NCBI GenBank assembly: GCA_050744165.1
Contig: JBOGGN010000355.1
Span: forward strand, 1 to 16,299
From: JBOGGN01 sp050744165
GTDB lineage: Bacteria; Actinomycetota; Acidimicrobiia; Acidimicrobiales; Palsa-688
Reading direction: 5' to 3'
Length of the DNA stretch: 16,299 bases
The notes under the pieces were generated by a model. That model was not told the origin of the DNA. It did not search any database and saw only the letters and a program-made list of their open reading frames with translations. Position 1 is the stretch's first letter. The number at the start of each line of letters is the position of its first letter. This document shows, piece by piece, positions 1-6,925 of the stretch. The position numbers and the translations under genes are program-made.

Positions 1-16
1 GGGCGCCGTCGGCATG

Positions 17-217
17 TCAGCGAGCTCGGCCCGGACGGGGGTTGAGGGCTCGGTTGAGTCGCCGGGCCGCTGAGCCCAAGGTGCGTTCCACATCGGTCAG
101 ATCGGCCCCCAGATCGTCGCGCTCGGCTGCGGTGAGGGCGGCGTGGATGGACGCCACTCGCTCGGCCAAGTCGTCCAGGCTGGTGGCCACGGCGCTCAGC
201 TCGGCTCGGGCGGTCAC
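17..217 (-). CDS. Small hypothetical helical protein, 66 aa
   Basis: I do not recognise this gene. From a GTG at 217 it encodes 66 residues ending at TGA 19-17. The composition is rich in Ala, Leu, Asp, Glu and Arg with regularly spaced hydrophobic residues (e.g. LDDLAERVASIHAAL near residues 14-28), as expected for an amphipathic helix or short coiled coil. There is no signal peptide, membrane segment or cysteine. The start was chosen because the reading frame further upstream (to 679) is Arg/Pro/Ser-rich and lies antisense to hisD, so it looks non-coding. A purine run (AAAGGGGG) touches the GTG and a TAGACA box lies at 230-225, a weak promoter-like match. The gene is divergent from hisD. 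Cytoplasmic location is inferred. It could be a non-genuine reading frame, but codon use and composition look protein-like. Confidence 0.55.
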   Translation of the reverse strand: MTARAELSAVATSLDDLAERVASIHAALTAAERDDLGADLTDVERTLGSAARRLNRALNPRPGRAR

Positions 218-296
218 CCCCCTTTGTCTACGCGTCGGCGGCGGGCGGCGCACGGTCGGCGGCGGATATCGGAAAGGCTGGTCATGGGGGGCCGGG

Positions 297-309
297 TACG
301 CTCTCGCGA
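297..309 (+). promoter_or_regulatory. Leaderless promoter of the his operon
   Basis: A TACGCT hexamer at 297-302 matches the actinobacterial -10 pattern TANNNT and ends six bases before the hisD ATG at 309, so transcription would start on or next to the A of the start codon. No Shine-Dalgarno sequence precedes this ATG, in agreement with a leaderless mRNA. No clear -35 element is visible at 274-279. Inferred from spacing only. Confidence 0.6.
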
Positions 310-1640
310 TGGGAGGTCTCCTGCAGCGCCTCGATGTGCGGGCCGTCGCCGGTGATGTGACGCCCCACCTGCCGCATCCCGCGGTCGCCAGTGCGGGTCC
401 GGTGGCGGCCGTGCGGGAGATCCTGGGCCAGGTGGCCCGGGAGGGCGACTCGGCGCTCGTCCGGCTGACCGAGCGATTTGACGGCGTCACAATCCCGGCC
501 GACGGCCTGCGGGTCCCCCCTGCGGAGGTGGCGGCCGCAGTGTCTGTCATTTCTGATGCCTTGCGGGCGGCGTTCATCGAGGCGCGCGACGCCATCGAGG
601 CCTGCCATCGCACCCAGGTGCACACCGACGCAGACCACGAGCGGGCCGGGGTCCGGGTATCCGACCTGCGCCGTCCCATGGCCAGGGCGGGCGTCTACGT
701 CCCTGGGGGCCGGGCGCCCCTGGCCAGCACGGTGTTGATGACTGCGGTTCCCGCCCGGGTTGCCGGGGTGGCCGAGGTGGTCCTCTGTACCCCGCCCCGG
801 CGCGATGGTTCCGTCGCTCCAGAAATCCTGGCGGCGGCTGCCCTCTCGGGCGTCGACGAGGTCTATCGGGTCGGCGGCGCCCAAGCCGTCGGTGCCATGG
901 CCTATGGCACCGAGTCGATCCGTCCGGTCGACGTCATCGTCGGTCCGGGCAACGCCTATGTCGCCATCGCCAAGCGGGAGGTGGCCGGCGCCGGGCGCGT
1001 CGCCGTCAGTGCCGCCTTTGCCGGCCCGTCCGAGGTGGTCGTGGTGGCCGACGACACCACCCCCGTCGACCTGGCCGCCATCGACGTCATCGTCCAGGCG
1101 GAGCACGGCCCCGACGGCCTGGCGTGGCTCGTCACCTGGAGCGCGGACGCGGCCGACGCCATCAGCGCCGCCGTGGACGTGCTCACCGAGAAGGCGTTTC
1201 GGCGGGCCGAGATCGAGTCCACCCTGGCCAGCAACGGGTATTGCGTCCTGGTCCGGGACGCGGCCCAGGCCATGGAGGTCGCCAATGCCGTCGCCCCCGA
1301 GCACCTGGAACTGATGTCGGCGGACCCGGAGGCGCTCCTACCCTCGGTCACCAACGCCGGGGCAGTCTTCCTCGGGCCGTACGCGCCAGCCAGTGTCGGC
1401 GACTACGTGGCCGGGCCGAGCCATGTGCTTCCTACGGACCGCACCGCACGGTTTTCCAGCGGCCTGCGAGTCGACGACTTCTGCAAGCACATCCACGTAG
1501 TCAACCTTGACCAGGCGGCCCTCGCGGGCCTGGCGCCCCACGTGGTCGCCATTGCCGACGCCGAGGGACTGGCGGCCCACGCCGACTCGGTTCGGCTGCG
1601 CGTTCGTGCGGAGGAGTCCAGCGCCGGGACTCCTGGTTGA
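309..1640 (+). CDS. hisD: Histidinol dehydrogenase HisD
   Basis: Catalyses the last two steps of histidine synthesis, oxidising L-histidinol to L-histidine with NAD and zinc, in the cytoplasm. The 443-residue product has normal family length. Family residues known from the E. coli enzyme are all present: zinc ligands at Q263 and H266 (QAEH), D365 (GDYVAGPSH) and H424 (AAHADS), plus the catalytic pair E331-H332 (APEHLEL). GPGNAYVAIAK (212-222), GPSEVVVVAD (239-248) and FSSGLRVDDFCKHI (382-395) are further family motifs. The ATG at 309 is preferred over in-frame codons back to 42 because the upstream stretch is Arg/Ser-rich and a leaderless promoter sits just before 309. It heads the operon; its TGA overlaps the hisC TTG (TTGA). 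Odd points: AVSAAFAGPSE replaces the more usual GIDMxAGPSE, and EHGPDG replaces EHDPxA, so this is a somewhat divergent HisD. Confidence 0.96.
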   Translation: MGGLLQRLDVRAVAGDVTPHLPHPAVASAGPVAAVREILGQVAREGDSALVRLTERFDGVTIPADGLRVPPAEVAAAVSVISDALRAAFIEARDAIEACHRTQVHTDADHERAGVRVSDLRRPMARAGVYVPGGRAPLASTVLMTAVPARVAGVAEVVLCTPPRRDGSVAPEILAAAALSGVDEVYRVGGAQAVGAMAYGTESIRPVDVIVGPGNAYVAIAKREVAGAGRVAVSAAFAGPSEVVVVADDTTPVDLAAIDVIVQAEHGPDGLAWLVTWSADAADAISAAVDVLTEKAFRRAEIESTLASNGYCVLVRDAAQAMEVANAVAPEHLELMSADPEALLPSVTNAGAVFLGPYAPASVGDYVAGPSHVLPTDRTARFSSGLRVDDFCKHIHVVNLDQAALAGLAPHVVAIADAEGLAAHADSVRLRVRAEESSAGTPG

Positions 1641-2764
1641 CCAGCCTGAGCCGGGCACCGGCCGCCCAAGCGGGCGTCGGGGCCGATGACGGTCGGTCGC
1701 GCCTGCCGGCGCCGCGCTCGGACCTTTTCCTGCGTGAGGGGTATCACTCCGCCCAAGTGGAGGTGGAGGTCCGACTCAACACGAACGAGTCGCCCATGCC
1801 GCCGCCGGCTGCATGGCGGGAGGCGCTGGCCGAGGAGGTGGCGCGAATCCCGTTCCATCGCTACCCGGATCGGGCGGCTCGCGAGCTGCGGGAAGCGCTG
1901 GGCACGCTCCACGGGGTGGCACCGGAGCAGGTGTTCTGCGCCAACGGTTCCAACGAGGTGCTGCAGAGCCTGTGCCTGGCCTACGGCGGCCCTGGGCGTA
2001 CCGCCTTGACCTTCGAGCCGACCTACGCCCTGCACAGCCACATCGCCCATCTGACGAACACCGACGTCGTCGAGGCGCAACGCCGGGACGACTTCACCCT
2101 GGAGCCGGCCGCGGTGCGCACGGCGCTGGCTCAGGTCCGGCCTGACCTGTGTTTCTTGTGCTCGCCGAACAACCCCACCGGGCGGGCCGACGACCCGGCG
2201 GTGGTGGAAGAGGTGGTGGCCGAAGCGCCCGGGCTGGTCGTGGTCGACGAGGCGTACGGGCAGTTCGCCGACTGGAGCGCCCTGTCGTTGGTCGAGGCCG
2301 ACCAACCGCTCGTGGTCACCCGGACCTACTCCAAGACCTGGTCCATGGCGGGGGTTCGCCTCGGCTATTTGATTGGGCCTCCGGCGGTCGTCGAGGTGCT
2401 CGAACGCGTCGCCCTGCCCTACCACCTCGACGCCCTGAAGCAGGCCGCGGGGCGCCTGGCGGTGCGTTTCACGGGCGAGATGGAGCACCGGGTGGCGACC
2501 ATCGTGGCCGAGCGGGGACGGCTGCTCGACGGCCTTGGCCGGCTCGGGGTGACCACCTGGCCCTCGCAAGCCAACTTCATCCTGTGGCGTCCCGCCACCG
2601 ACGCGGGGGCGGTGTGGCGGGGCCTCCTGCAACGCTCGGTCCTGGTGCGGGACTGCAGCACGTGGCCCCGGTTGGCCGGCTGCCTTCGTGTCACGGTGGG
2701 CACCGCCACCGAGAACGACCGGTTCTTGACGGCGCTGGCCGAGGTCCTCGAGGAGCTGGCGTGA
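1637..2764 (+). CDS. hisC: Histidinol-phosphate aminotransferase HisC
   Basis: Fold-type I PLP aminotransferase that converts imidazole acetol phosphate and glutamate to histidinol phosphate and 2-oxoglutarate. The product is 375 aa. Landmarks: LNTNESP (48-53 region) at the substrate-binding N-terminus, HRYPD (84-88), CANGSNEVL (101-109) in the PLP phosphate region, SPNNPTG (176-182), VVDEAYGQF (202-210) with the PLP-contacting Asp and Tyr, the Schiff-base lysine K233 in YSKTWSMAG, R241 (GVRLGY), and R351 (LRVTVG) for the substrate carboxylate. The start is a TTG at 1637 overlapping the hisD stop; no other in-frame ATG or GTG lies before the conserved LFLREGY segment. That leaves about 28 poorly conserved N-terminal residues. 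The stop overlaps the hisB GTG. Confidence 0.95.
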   Translation: MTSLSRAPAAQAGVGADDGRSRLPAPRSDLFLREGYHSAQVEVEVRLNTNESPMPPPAAWREALAEEVARIPFHRYPDRAARELREALGTLHGVAPEQVFCANGSNEVLQSLCLAYGGPGRTALTFEPTYALHSHIAHLTNTDVVEAQRRDDFTLEPAAVRTALAQVRPDLCFLCSPNNPTGRADDPAVVEEVVAEAPGLVVVDEAYGQFADWSALSLVEADQPLVVTRTYSKTWSMAGVRLGYLIGPPAVVEVLERVALPYHLDALKQAAGRLAVRFTGEMEHRVATIVAERGRLLDGLGRLGVTTWPSQANFILWRPATDAGAVWRGLLQRSVLVRDCSTWPRLAGCLRVTVGTATENDRFLTALAEVLEELA

Positions 2765-3360
2765 GGTCGGCCGAACGGTCGCGAACCACCAAGGAGACCG
2801 ACATCGCCGTCGGCCTGGCGATCGAGGGGGAGGGGGCGACCGACGTCGCAACAGGGCTTCCGTTCTTCGACCACATGGTCTCGCAGTTGGGCAAGCACGC
2901 CGGGTGGGATCTGCGCGTGCATGCCGTCGGAGACTTGGCCGTCGACGCCCACCACACCGTCGAGGACGTTGGGATCTGCCTCGGCGAGGTGCTGCGCCAG
3001 GCCCTCGGAGACAAGGTGGGGGTCCGCCGCTTCGCTTCGGTCGCGGTTCCCTTGGATGAGGCGCTCATCGAGGTTGCCCTCGACCTGTCGGGGCGCCCCT
3101 TCCTCGTCTACGACGTCGACCCCGGCGCCGGAAGCGAGCCGTACCCGCTCGGGGACCCACCGTTCGATCCGCAGCTGGCGGAGGAGTTCTGGCGAGCATT
3201 CGTGACCAGCGCCGCCATCACCCTCCACCTGCGGATGCGCTCGGGCCGCAACACCCACCACATCCTGGAGGCTTCGTTCAAGGGAGTGGCCCGGGCGTTG
3301 CGCGATGCCGCCCGCGTCGAGGGGTCAGGCGTCCCCTCGACCAAGGGGACCTTGGCATGA
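2761..3360 (+). CDS. hisB: Imidazoleglycerol-phosphate dehydratase HisB (monofunctional)
   Basis: Dehydrates imidazole glycerol phosphate to imidazole acetol phosphate, using a di-manganese site. At 199 aa it is the monofunctional dehydratase: there is no N-terminal HAD phosphatase domain like that of the E. coli HisB fusion, so histidinol-phosphate phosphatase must be encoded outside this window. Metal-binding repeats are clear: FFDHM (35-39), DAHHTVEDVG (62-71) and GRNTHHILEASFKG (162-175). The C-terminal PSTKGTLA (192-199) is the usual family ending. The start GTG at 2761 overlaps the hisC TGA (GTGA), and the reading frame upstream of it is antisense-like Arg/Gly-rich sequence inside hisC. 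The TGA at 3358 overlaps the hisH ATG. The protein normally assembles into a 24-mer (family knowledge). Confidence 0.96.
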   Translation: MRSAERSRTTKETDIAVGLAIEGEGATDVATGLPFFDHMVSQLGKHAGWDLRVHAVGDLAVDAHHTVEDVGICLGEVLRQALGDKVGVRRFASVAVPLDEALIEVALDLSGRPFLVYDVDPGAGSEPYPLGDPPFDPQLAEEFWRAFVTSAAITLHLRMRSGRNTHHILEASFKGVARALRDAARVEGSGVPSTKGTLA

Positions 3361-4028
3361 TCGCGGTCCTCGACTACGGCATCGGCAACCTGCGGTCGGC
3401 TGAGAAGGCGTTGCAGCGAGTCGGAGGCGACGCCCTGCTGACGGCCGACGCCGACGTCGCTCTGGCGGCTGACGGGGTGGTCCTCCCCGGTGTTGGTGCC
3501 TTCGGGCGGTGCCTCTCTGCGTTGCGGGCCAGCGGGCTGGACGAAGTTGTCCTCGATGCCGTGGATCGGGGCCGGCCGTTGCTTGGCATCTGTGTCGGCA
3601 TGCAGATGCTGTACGAGGGCTCCGATGAGGATCCAGGGATCCCGGGGCTTGGTGTCCTGGCGGGGACGTTGCATTTGCTTCCTCTCGGAGTCAAGCGGCC
3701 GCAGATGCAGTGGAACCGGCTCGACTCCGTCGGCGGGTCCCCGGGTGGATCCCTCGGTGGATTGTTCGAGGGGCTGGGGGCGGCGCCGTGGGTGTACTTC
3801 GTCCATTCCTACGCGGCGCCGATGACCTCGGAGGTGGTTGCCACGTGCGACTACGGCGGCCCCGTGGTGGCGGCGGTGGCTCGGGGACCGATGTGGGCGA
3901 CGCAGTTCCATCCCGAGAAGTCGGGGCCCGTCGGCCTCGCCCTGTTGGCCAACTTCGCCCGGCGCTGCGCCCCGGACCTGGGGGCTGGCTCGACTGGCTC
4001 GGTTAGCTCGGTTAGTCGTCCAACGTGA
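3357..4028 (+). CDS. hisH: Imidazole glycerol phosphate synthase, glutaminase subunit HisH
   Basis: Class I glutamine amidotransferase that hydrolyses glutamine and passes ammonia to HisF. The catalytic triad is visible: nucleophile C79 in LLGICVGMQML, with H185 and E187 in QFHPEKS. GNLRSAEKAL (10-19) and VVLPGVGAFG (41-50) form the expected N-terminal core, and the product is 223 aa. The ATG overlaps the hisB stop (ATGA). The last 17 or so residues (DLGAGSTGSVSSVSRPT) extend past the usual HisH end after the LLANFARR helix. They are low-complexity Gly/Ser and encoded by three 9-base tandem units. HisA is encoded between HisH and its partner HisF, a common order. Confidence 0.96.
   Translation: MIAVLDYGIGNLRSAEKALQRVGGDALLTADADVALAADGVVLPGVGAFGRCLSALRASGLDEVVLDAVDRGRPLLGICVGMQMLYEGSDEDPGIPGLGVLAGTLHLLPLGVKRPQMQWNRLDSVGGSPGGSLGGLFEGLGAAPWVYFVHSYAAPMTSEVVATCDYGGPVVAAVARGPMWATQFHPEKSGPVGLALLANFARRCAPDLGAGSTGSVSSVSRPT
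3989..4015 (+). repeat. Three 9-bp tandem units in the hisH 3' end
   Basis: CTCGACTGG, CTCGGTTAG and CTCGGTTAG follow one another at 3989-3997, 3998-4006 and 4007-4015. The last two are identical and the first differs at three bases. They encode the Ser/Val/Gly tail of HisH just before the overlapping hisA start. Slippage duplication is the simplest explanation. Confidence 0.75.
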
Positions 4029-4759
4029 TCCTTTTTCCAGCCATCGACCTGCTCGGAGGACGGTGCGTTCGGCTGGCCCAGGGGGATTTCGACCGGTCGA
4101 CCGACTACGGCGATGACCCGGCTGTGGTGGCCCAGGCCTTTGTTGCCGCGGGGGCACAGTGGCTCCACGTGGTCGATCTGGATGCCGCCCGGCGCCAAGG
4201 TGACAACCGGAAGGTCATCGAGGGGCTGGCCGCGGCTGTCCCGATCCCCATCCAGGTCGGCGGGGGCGTGCGCGACGGGTCGCTCCTCCACCGGGGAGTG
4301 GCGCGGGTGGTGGTGGGCTCGCTGGCCGTTTCCGACCCCGAAGCGGTGCGGCGGATGGCGGCGGAGTACCCCGGACGGGTAGCGGCGGGCCTCGACCACC
4401 GCGACGGGGAGGTACGTGTCGGCGGTTGGACAGAAGGCACGGCGGTGAGCCTCATGGAAGCCCTGGGGCGCGTGGATTGCCCGGAGCTGGCCGCGGTGGT
4501 GGTCACCGAGATTTCCCGGGACGGTATGTTGTCGGGCCCGGACCTGGACGGGTTGGCGTCGGTCCTGGCCAGCACGGCGACACCCGTTATCGCCTCGGGT
4601 GGGGTCAGCAGCGTGGAAGACCTTGAGGCACTCGCCGTCCTGCGGATCTCGCCGGCCGACGGCGATCGACGGCTGGCCGGCGCCATCGTCGGCCGGGCGA
4701 TCTACGAAGGCCGTGTCGATGTCGCGGCCGGGTTGCAGGCATTGGGGGCCGGCAGGTGA
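4025..4759 (+). CDS. hisA: ProFAR isomerase HisA
   Basis: A (beta/alpha)8-barrel that isomerises the aminoaldose ProFAR to the aminoketose PRFAR by an Amadori rearrangement. Of the 244 residues, D8 (FPAIDLLGG) is the expected catalytic base and D124 (GLDHRDG) matches the catalytic acid of HisA. Phosphate-binding glycines sit in QVGGGVR (77-83) and in the ASGGVSS loop (190-196). In many actinobacteria the protein here is PriA, which also does the TrpF reaction. This protein has Gly133 two residues before the loop tryptophan (GGW, W135), where PriA enzymes carry an arginine, and a separate trpF lies at 13928. I therefore call it HisA rather than PriA; the alignment was made by eye. Start GTG 4025 overlaps the hisH stop (GTGA), and its stop overlaps the hisF GTG. 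Confidence 0.94.
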   Translation: MILFPAIDLLGGRCVRLAQGDFDRSTDYGDDPAVVAQAFVAAGAQWLHVVDLDAARRQGDNRKVIEGLAAAVPIPIQVGGGVRDGSLLHRGVARVVVGSLAVSDPEAVRRMAAEYPGRVAAGLDHRDGEVRVGGWTEGTAVSLMEALGRVDCPELAAVVVTEISRDGMLSGPDLDGLASVLASTATPVIASGGVSSVEDLEALAVLRISPADGDRRLAGAIVGRAIYEGRVDVAAGLQALGAGR

Positions 4760-5532
4760 GGACGGTCCGAGTCATCCCCTGCCTCGACGTCGACGGGGGC
4801 CGGGTGGTGAAGGGAGTGAAGTTCCAGAACCTCCGCGACGCCGGCGATCCGGTCGAGCTGGCGGCCCGGTACGACGCCGAAGGTGCCGACGAGCTGGTCT
4901 TCTATGACATCACCGCCTCCTCGGGGGGGCGGGAAACGATGGTCGAGGTGGTGGCCCGCACCGCCGAGCAGGTGTTCATTCCATTGATGGTGGGCGGGGG
5001 AGTACGGTCGCTGGAAGACGCCCGCCGGTTGTTGCGGGTCGGGGCCGACAAGGTCGGAATCAATACCTCGGCGGTGTCGCGGCCCGAGCTGATCACCGAA
5101 CTGGCCGAGACTTTCGGGGCCCAATGCGTGGTCGTCGGCATCGACGTGCGCCGGATGACGGGCGGCTGGGAGGTGTTCACCCACGGAGGGCGCAAGCCAA
5201 CCGGCCTCGATGCGGTGTCCTGGGCCGAGGAGTGTGAGCGACTGGGCGCGGGTGAAGTCGTGCTCAACTCGATGGACCGCGACGGGACCCGGGAAGGCTT
5301 CGACCTGGCGCTCACCCGGGCGGTGGTCGACACCTGCGGCATACCGGTCGTCGCCAGTGGCGGCGTCGGCAACCTGGACCACCTGGTCGCGGGGGCCACG
5401 ATTGGTGGCGCCGATGCCGTCCTGGCGGCGTCGATCTTCCACTACCAAGACGCAACCGTCGGACAGGCGAAGGCATACTTGGCCCGAGCAGGGGTGGCGA
5501 TCCGGCCAACCGGGGAGGGAGTCCAACCATGA
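4756..5532 (+). CDS. hisF: Imidazole glycerol phosphate synthase, cyclase subunit HisF
   Basis: The cyclase half of the HisH-HisF complex: it takes ammonia from HisH and converts PRFAR to imidazole glycerol phosphate and AICAR. The 258-aa barrel carries catalytic D11 (IPCLDVDGGRVVKG) and D130 (VVGIDVRR). Phosphate-binding loops are GGGVRS (80-85) and ASGGVGN (200-206), and NSMDRDGT (171-178) is the family motif on the active face. Length and start match the family. GTG 4756 overlaps the hisA TGA, and the hisF TGA overlaps the ATG of the next gene, so the membrane protein downstream is part of this operon. Confidence 0.97.
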   Translation: MRTVRVIPCLDVDGGRVVKGVKFQNLRDAGDPVELAARYDAEGADELVFYDITASSGGRETMVEVVARTAEQVFIPLMVGGGVRSLEDARRLLRVGADKVGINTSAVSRPELITELAETFGAQCVVVGIDVRRMTGGWEVFTHGGRKPTGLDAVSWAEECERLGAGEVVLNSMDRDGTREGFDLALTRAVVDTCGIPVVASGGVGNLDHLVAGATIGGADAVLAASIFHYQDATVGQAKAYLARAGVAIRPTGEGVQP

Positions 5533-6524
5533 GCGATCCCGACGAGCCGTCGCGGCGCGACGATGGCGCGCCGAGCGGGCCCCCGGTACCTCCTCCTCCT
5601 CCTCCTCTGGCATCACCGCGACCGCGACCGCGATCGCGTCCGTGGGGATCGCCGCCGCCAACGCCACCGGCATCGCCCGGACCGTCAGCAACTCCGCCTC
5701 CTCCGCCTCCGCCGTCGTACAACCCGACCCCGCCGCCCGGGTCTGGCTACCGTGCCCCGCCGACCGAGAGTTGGACCTACCCATACGCCAACTGGCTGCC
5801 GCCCTTGGGCGGCACGGCTCCTTCGGGCGCTGGGTCGCCGGCCACGCCGGGTGCAGGTTCGCCGGCCACGCCGGGCGCAGGTTCGCCGCCCACGCCGGGC
5901 GCTGGTCCGACGGCTCCGTCCGGCGCTTGGGCTCCCTCTGGCGGGGTCCTCGCTCCCGCGTCGGGAGGGTGGGCTTCGCCAGGTGGGGGCAGCGCACCTC
6001 CCCCCGGAGCGGAGTCTCCGACCGCCGCCTCTGGAGGTTGGCAGGCGCGCCCCGCGGGTGTTGGTGCTGCCGTCAGCGCGTCGAAAGGACGCAGTTTGCG
6101 ATCCGTGCTGGCGGTCATTGGCGGCGTCGTGCTGCTCGTCATCATCGTGGTTGTCGTCCTCATCGTCGCCACGTCCTCATCGGGCGGGGTCAACTACAAC
6201 ACCCTCCGGACTGGCAACTGCTTCAACCGGACCACTGGACCGAAGGAGGACAAGGTGGCCTGCACCGCCCTCCACCAAGTCGAGGTCACCGGGACCTTCC
6301 AGGCCACTGCCGGTCCGTACCCCGGCGAGGCGGGCCTGCGTCCGCAGGCGGTAGCCGAGTGCGGGACCCTGGCCACCGAGTACCTGGGCAGCCATCCTTC
6401 GGATGGTCTCGAAATCGTCTGGCTCGTTCCCGCCAAGGGCACCTGGGATGACGGGATTAGAGCGGTGATCTGCGGCGTGCAGAACATCGACGGCAGCAAA
6501 CGTGCCGGTTCCATCGCCGGCTGA
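5529..6524 (+). CDS. Proline-rich membrane protein with Septum_form-like extracellular domain
   Basis: A 331-aa single-pass protein. Residues 1-190 are disordered and Pro/Ser/Gly/Ala-rich, with a poly-proline run near 21-26 and an eight-residue repeat (AGSPATPG) at 101-132. A basic stop-transfer-like segment (SKGRSLR, 185-191) precedes one membrane helix at about 193-214 (Val/Ile/Leu only). The C-terminal domain (about 223-331) has four cysteines, C231, C245, C278 and C315, in an arrangement typical of the actinobacterial Septum_form family: GNCFN, VACTALHQVEV, YPGE, AVAEC, AVICG. Two disulfides outside the membrane are likely. The topology, N-terminus inside and domain outside, is inferred from the basic flank. 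It begins by ATGA overlap with hisF, yet a role in histidine synthesis is not expected; envelope or division-related function is a family-level guess. Confidence 0.85.
   Translation: MSDPDEPSRRDDGAPSGPPVPPPPPPLASPRPRPRSRPWGSPPPTPPASPGPSATPPPPPPPSYNPTPPPGSGYRAPPTESWTYPYANWLPPLGGTAPSGAGSPATPGAGSPATPGAGSPPTPGAGPTAPSGAWAPSGGVLAPASGGWASPGGGSAPPPGAESPTAASGGWQARPAGVGAAVSASKGRSLRSVLAVIGGVVLLVIIVVVVLIVATSSSGGVNYNTLRTGNCFNRTTGPKEDKVACTALHQVEVTGTFQATAGPYPGEAGLRPQAVAECGTLATEYLGSHPSDGLEIVWLVPAKGTWDDGIRAVICGVQNIDGSKRAGSIAG
5829..5924 (+). repeat. 24-bp tandem repeat (three good copies plus one decayed)
   Basis: Units 5829-5852, 5853-5876 and 5877-5900 each encode AGS-P-(A/P)-TPG and differ at only a few bases. 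A fourth unit, 5901-5924, is degenerate (AGPTAPSG). The repeat keeps the reading frame and lies in the disordered proline-rich part of the membrane protein. Copy number could vary between strains. Confidence 0.85.
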
Positions 6525-6554
6525 GCCCGCGAGTCCCTTCGGTCGGTCGCCCGC

Positions 6555-6567
6555 TACGTTGCGCTGA
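6555..6567 (+). promoter_or_regulatory. Leaderless promoter of the GroES-like gene
   Basis: TACGTT at 6555-6560 fits TANNNT and ends six bases before the ATG at 6567, exactly the spacing seen at hisD. There is no Shine-Dalgarno sequence. The short 42-base gap after the preceding stop codon holds little else. No convincing -35 element is visible. Confidence 0.6.
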
Positions 6568-6890
6568 TGGCCGTCGAGGCGAAGCTCGCCATCCAGATGC
6601 TCTCGGACCGCGTGCTGGTCCAGTTGCCGATCGCCGAAGGAGAGCGCAAGTCCCGGTCGGGCATTTTGATCCCGGCGACCGCCGAGGTGGCCAAGCGGCT
6701 GTCCTGGGCCGAGGTCATGGCCATCGGTCCTCACGTTCGGATGGTCAAGGTGGGTGACCGGGTCTTGTTCAATCCCGAGGATCGTTTCGAAGTCGAGGTG
6801 AAGGGCGAGGACTTCCTCATACTGCGAGAGCGCGACATCCACGCAGTCGCCTCCGAGCGCATGGACGGCAGCACCGGGTTGTACCTATAG
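6567..6890 (+). CDS. GroES-like (Cpn10-fold) protein
   Basis: A 107-aa protein resembling the GroES co-chaperonin: LSDRVLVQLPIAEGERKSRSG (12-32) corresponds to the first strand and the start of the mobile loop, GILIPATAE (32-40) to the loop contacting GroEL, and VKVGDRVLFNP (60-70) and EDFLILRERDIHAV (80-93) to the C-terminal core strands. Identity to classical GroES looks modest, and the insertion AKRLSWAEVMAIG replaces the usual short VxAVG segment. There is no groEL next to it, so it is probably a paralogue rather than the main co-chaperone. It sits alone with its own promoter between the two biosynthetic operons. A residue run of about 12 (ERMDGSTGLYL) extends past the core. Function is inferred from the fold only. 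Confidence 0.8.
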   Translation: MAVEAKLAIQMLSDRVLVQLPIAEGERKSRSGILIPATAEVAKRLSWAEVMAIGPHVRMVKVGDRVLFNPEDRFEVEVKGEDFLILRERDIHAVASERMDGSTGLYL

Positions 6891-6905
6891 CTCTGCGCCA
6901 CCGGT

Positions 6906-6925
6906 GTCGAAATAGCCGTTTCGAC
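6906..6925 (+). terminator. Hairpin after the GroES-like gene, overlapping the hisI -35 region
   Basis: GTCGAAA (6906-6912) and TTTCGAC (6919-6925) form a perfect 7-bp stem with a 6-base loop, 15 bases after the stop codon at 6888-6890. No T-tract follows, so a classical intrinsic terminator is unproven. The right arm also overlaps the likely -35 element of hisI, so an operator is an alternative. Confidence 0.45.

Noticed and set aside
42..308. In-frame N-terminal extension of hisD
   Set aside because: The extra 89 residues are Arg/Ser/Ala-rich, lie antisense to the small gene at 17-217 and do not resemble HisD. A leaderless promoter sits just before ATG 309.
1403..2851. Long minus-strand open frame across the end of hisD and hisC
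   Set aside because: It mirrors the coding strand of two certain genes in GC-rich DNA, is Arg/His/Gly-rich and has no recognisable domain.
4025..4759. PriA (bifunctional HisA/TrpF) as the identity of the isomerase
   Set aside because: A separate trpF is present and the PriA-type arginine near the loop tryptophan is a glycine here.
4702..5997. Long minus-strand open frame across hisF and the proline-rich gene
   Set aside because: Antisense to HisF with catalytic residues intact on the plus strand; low-complexity product without domains.
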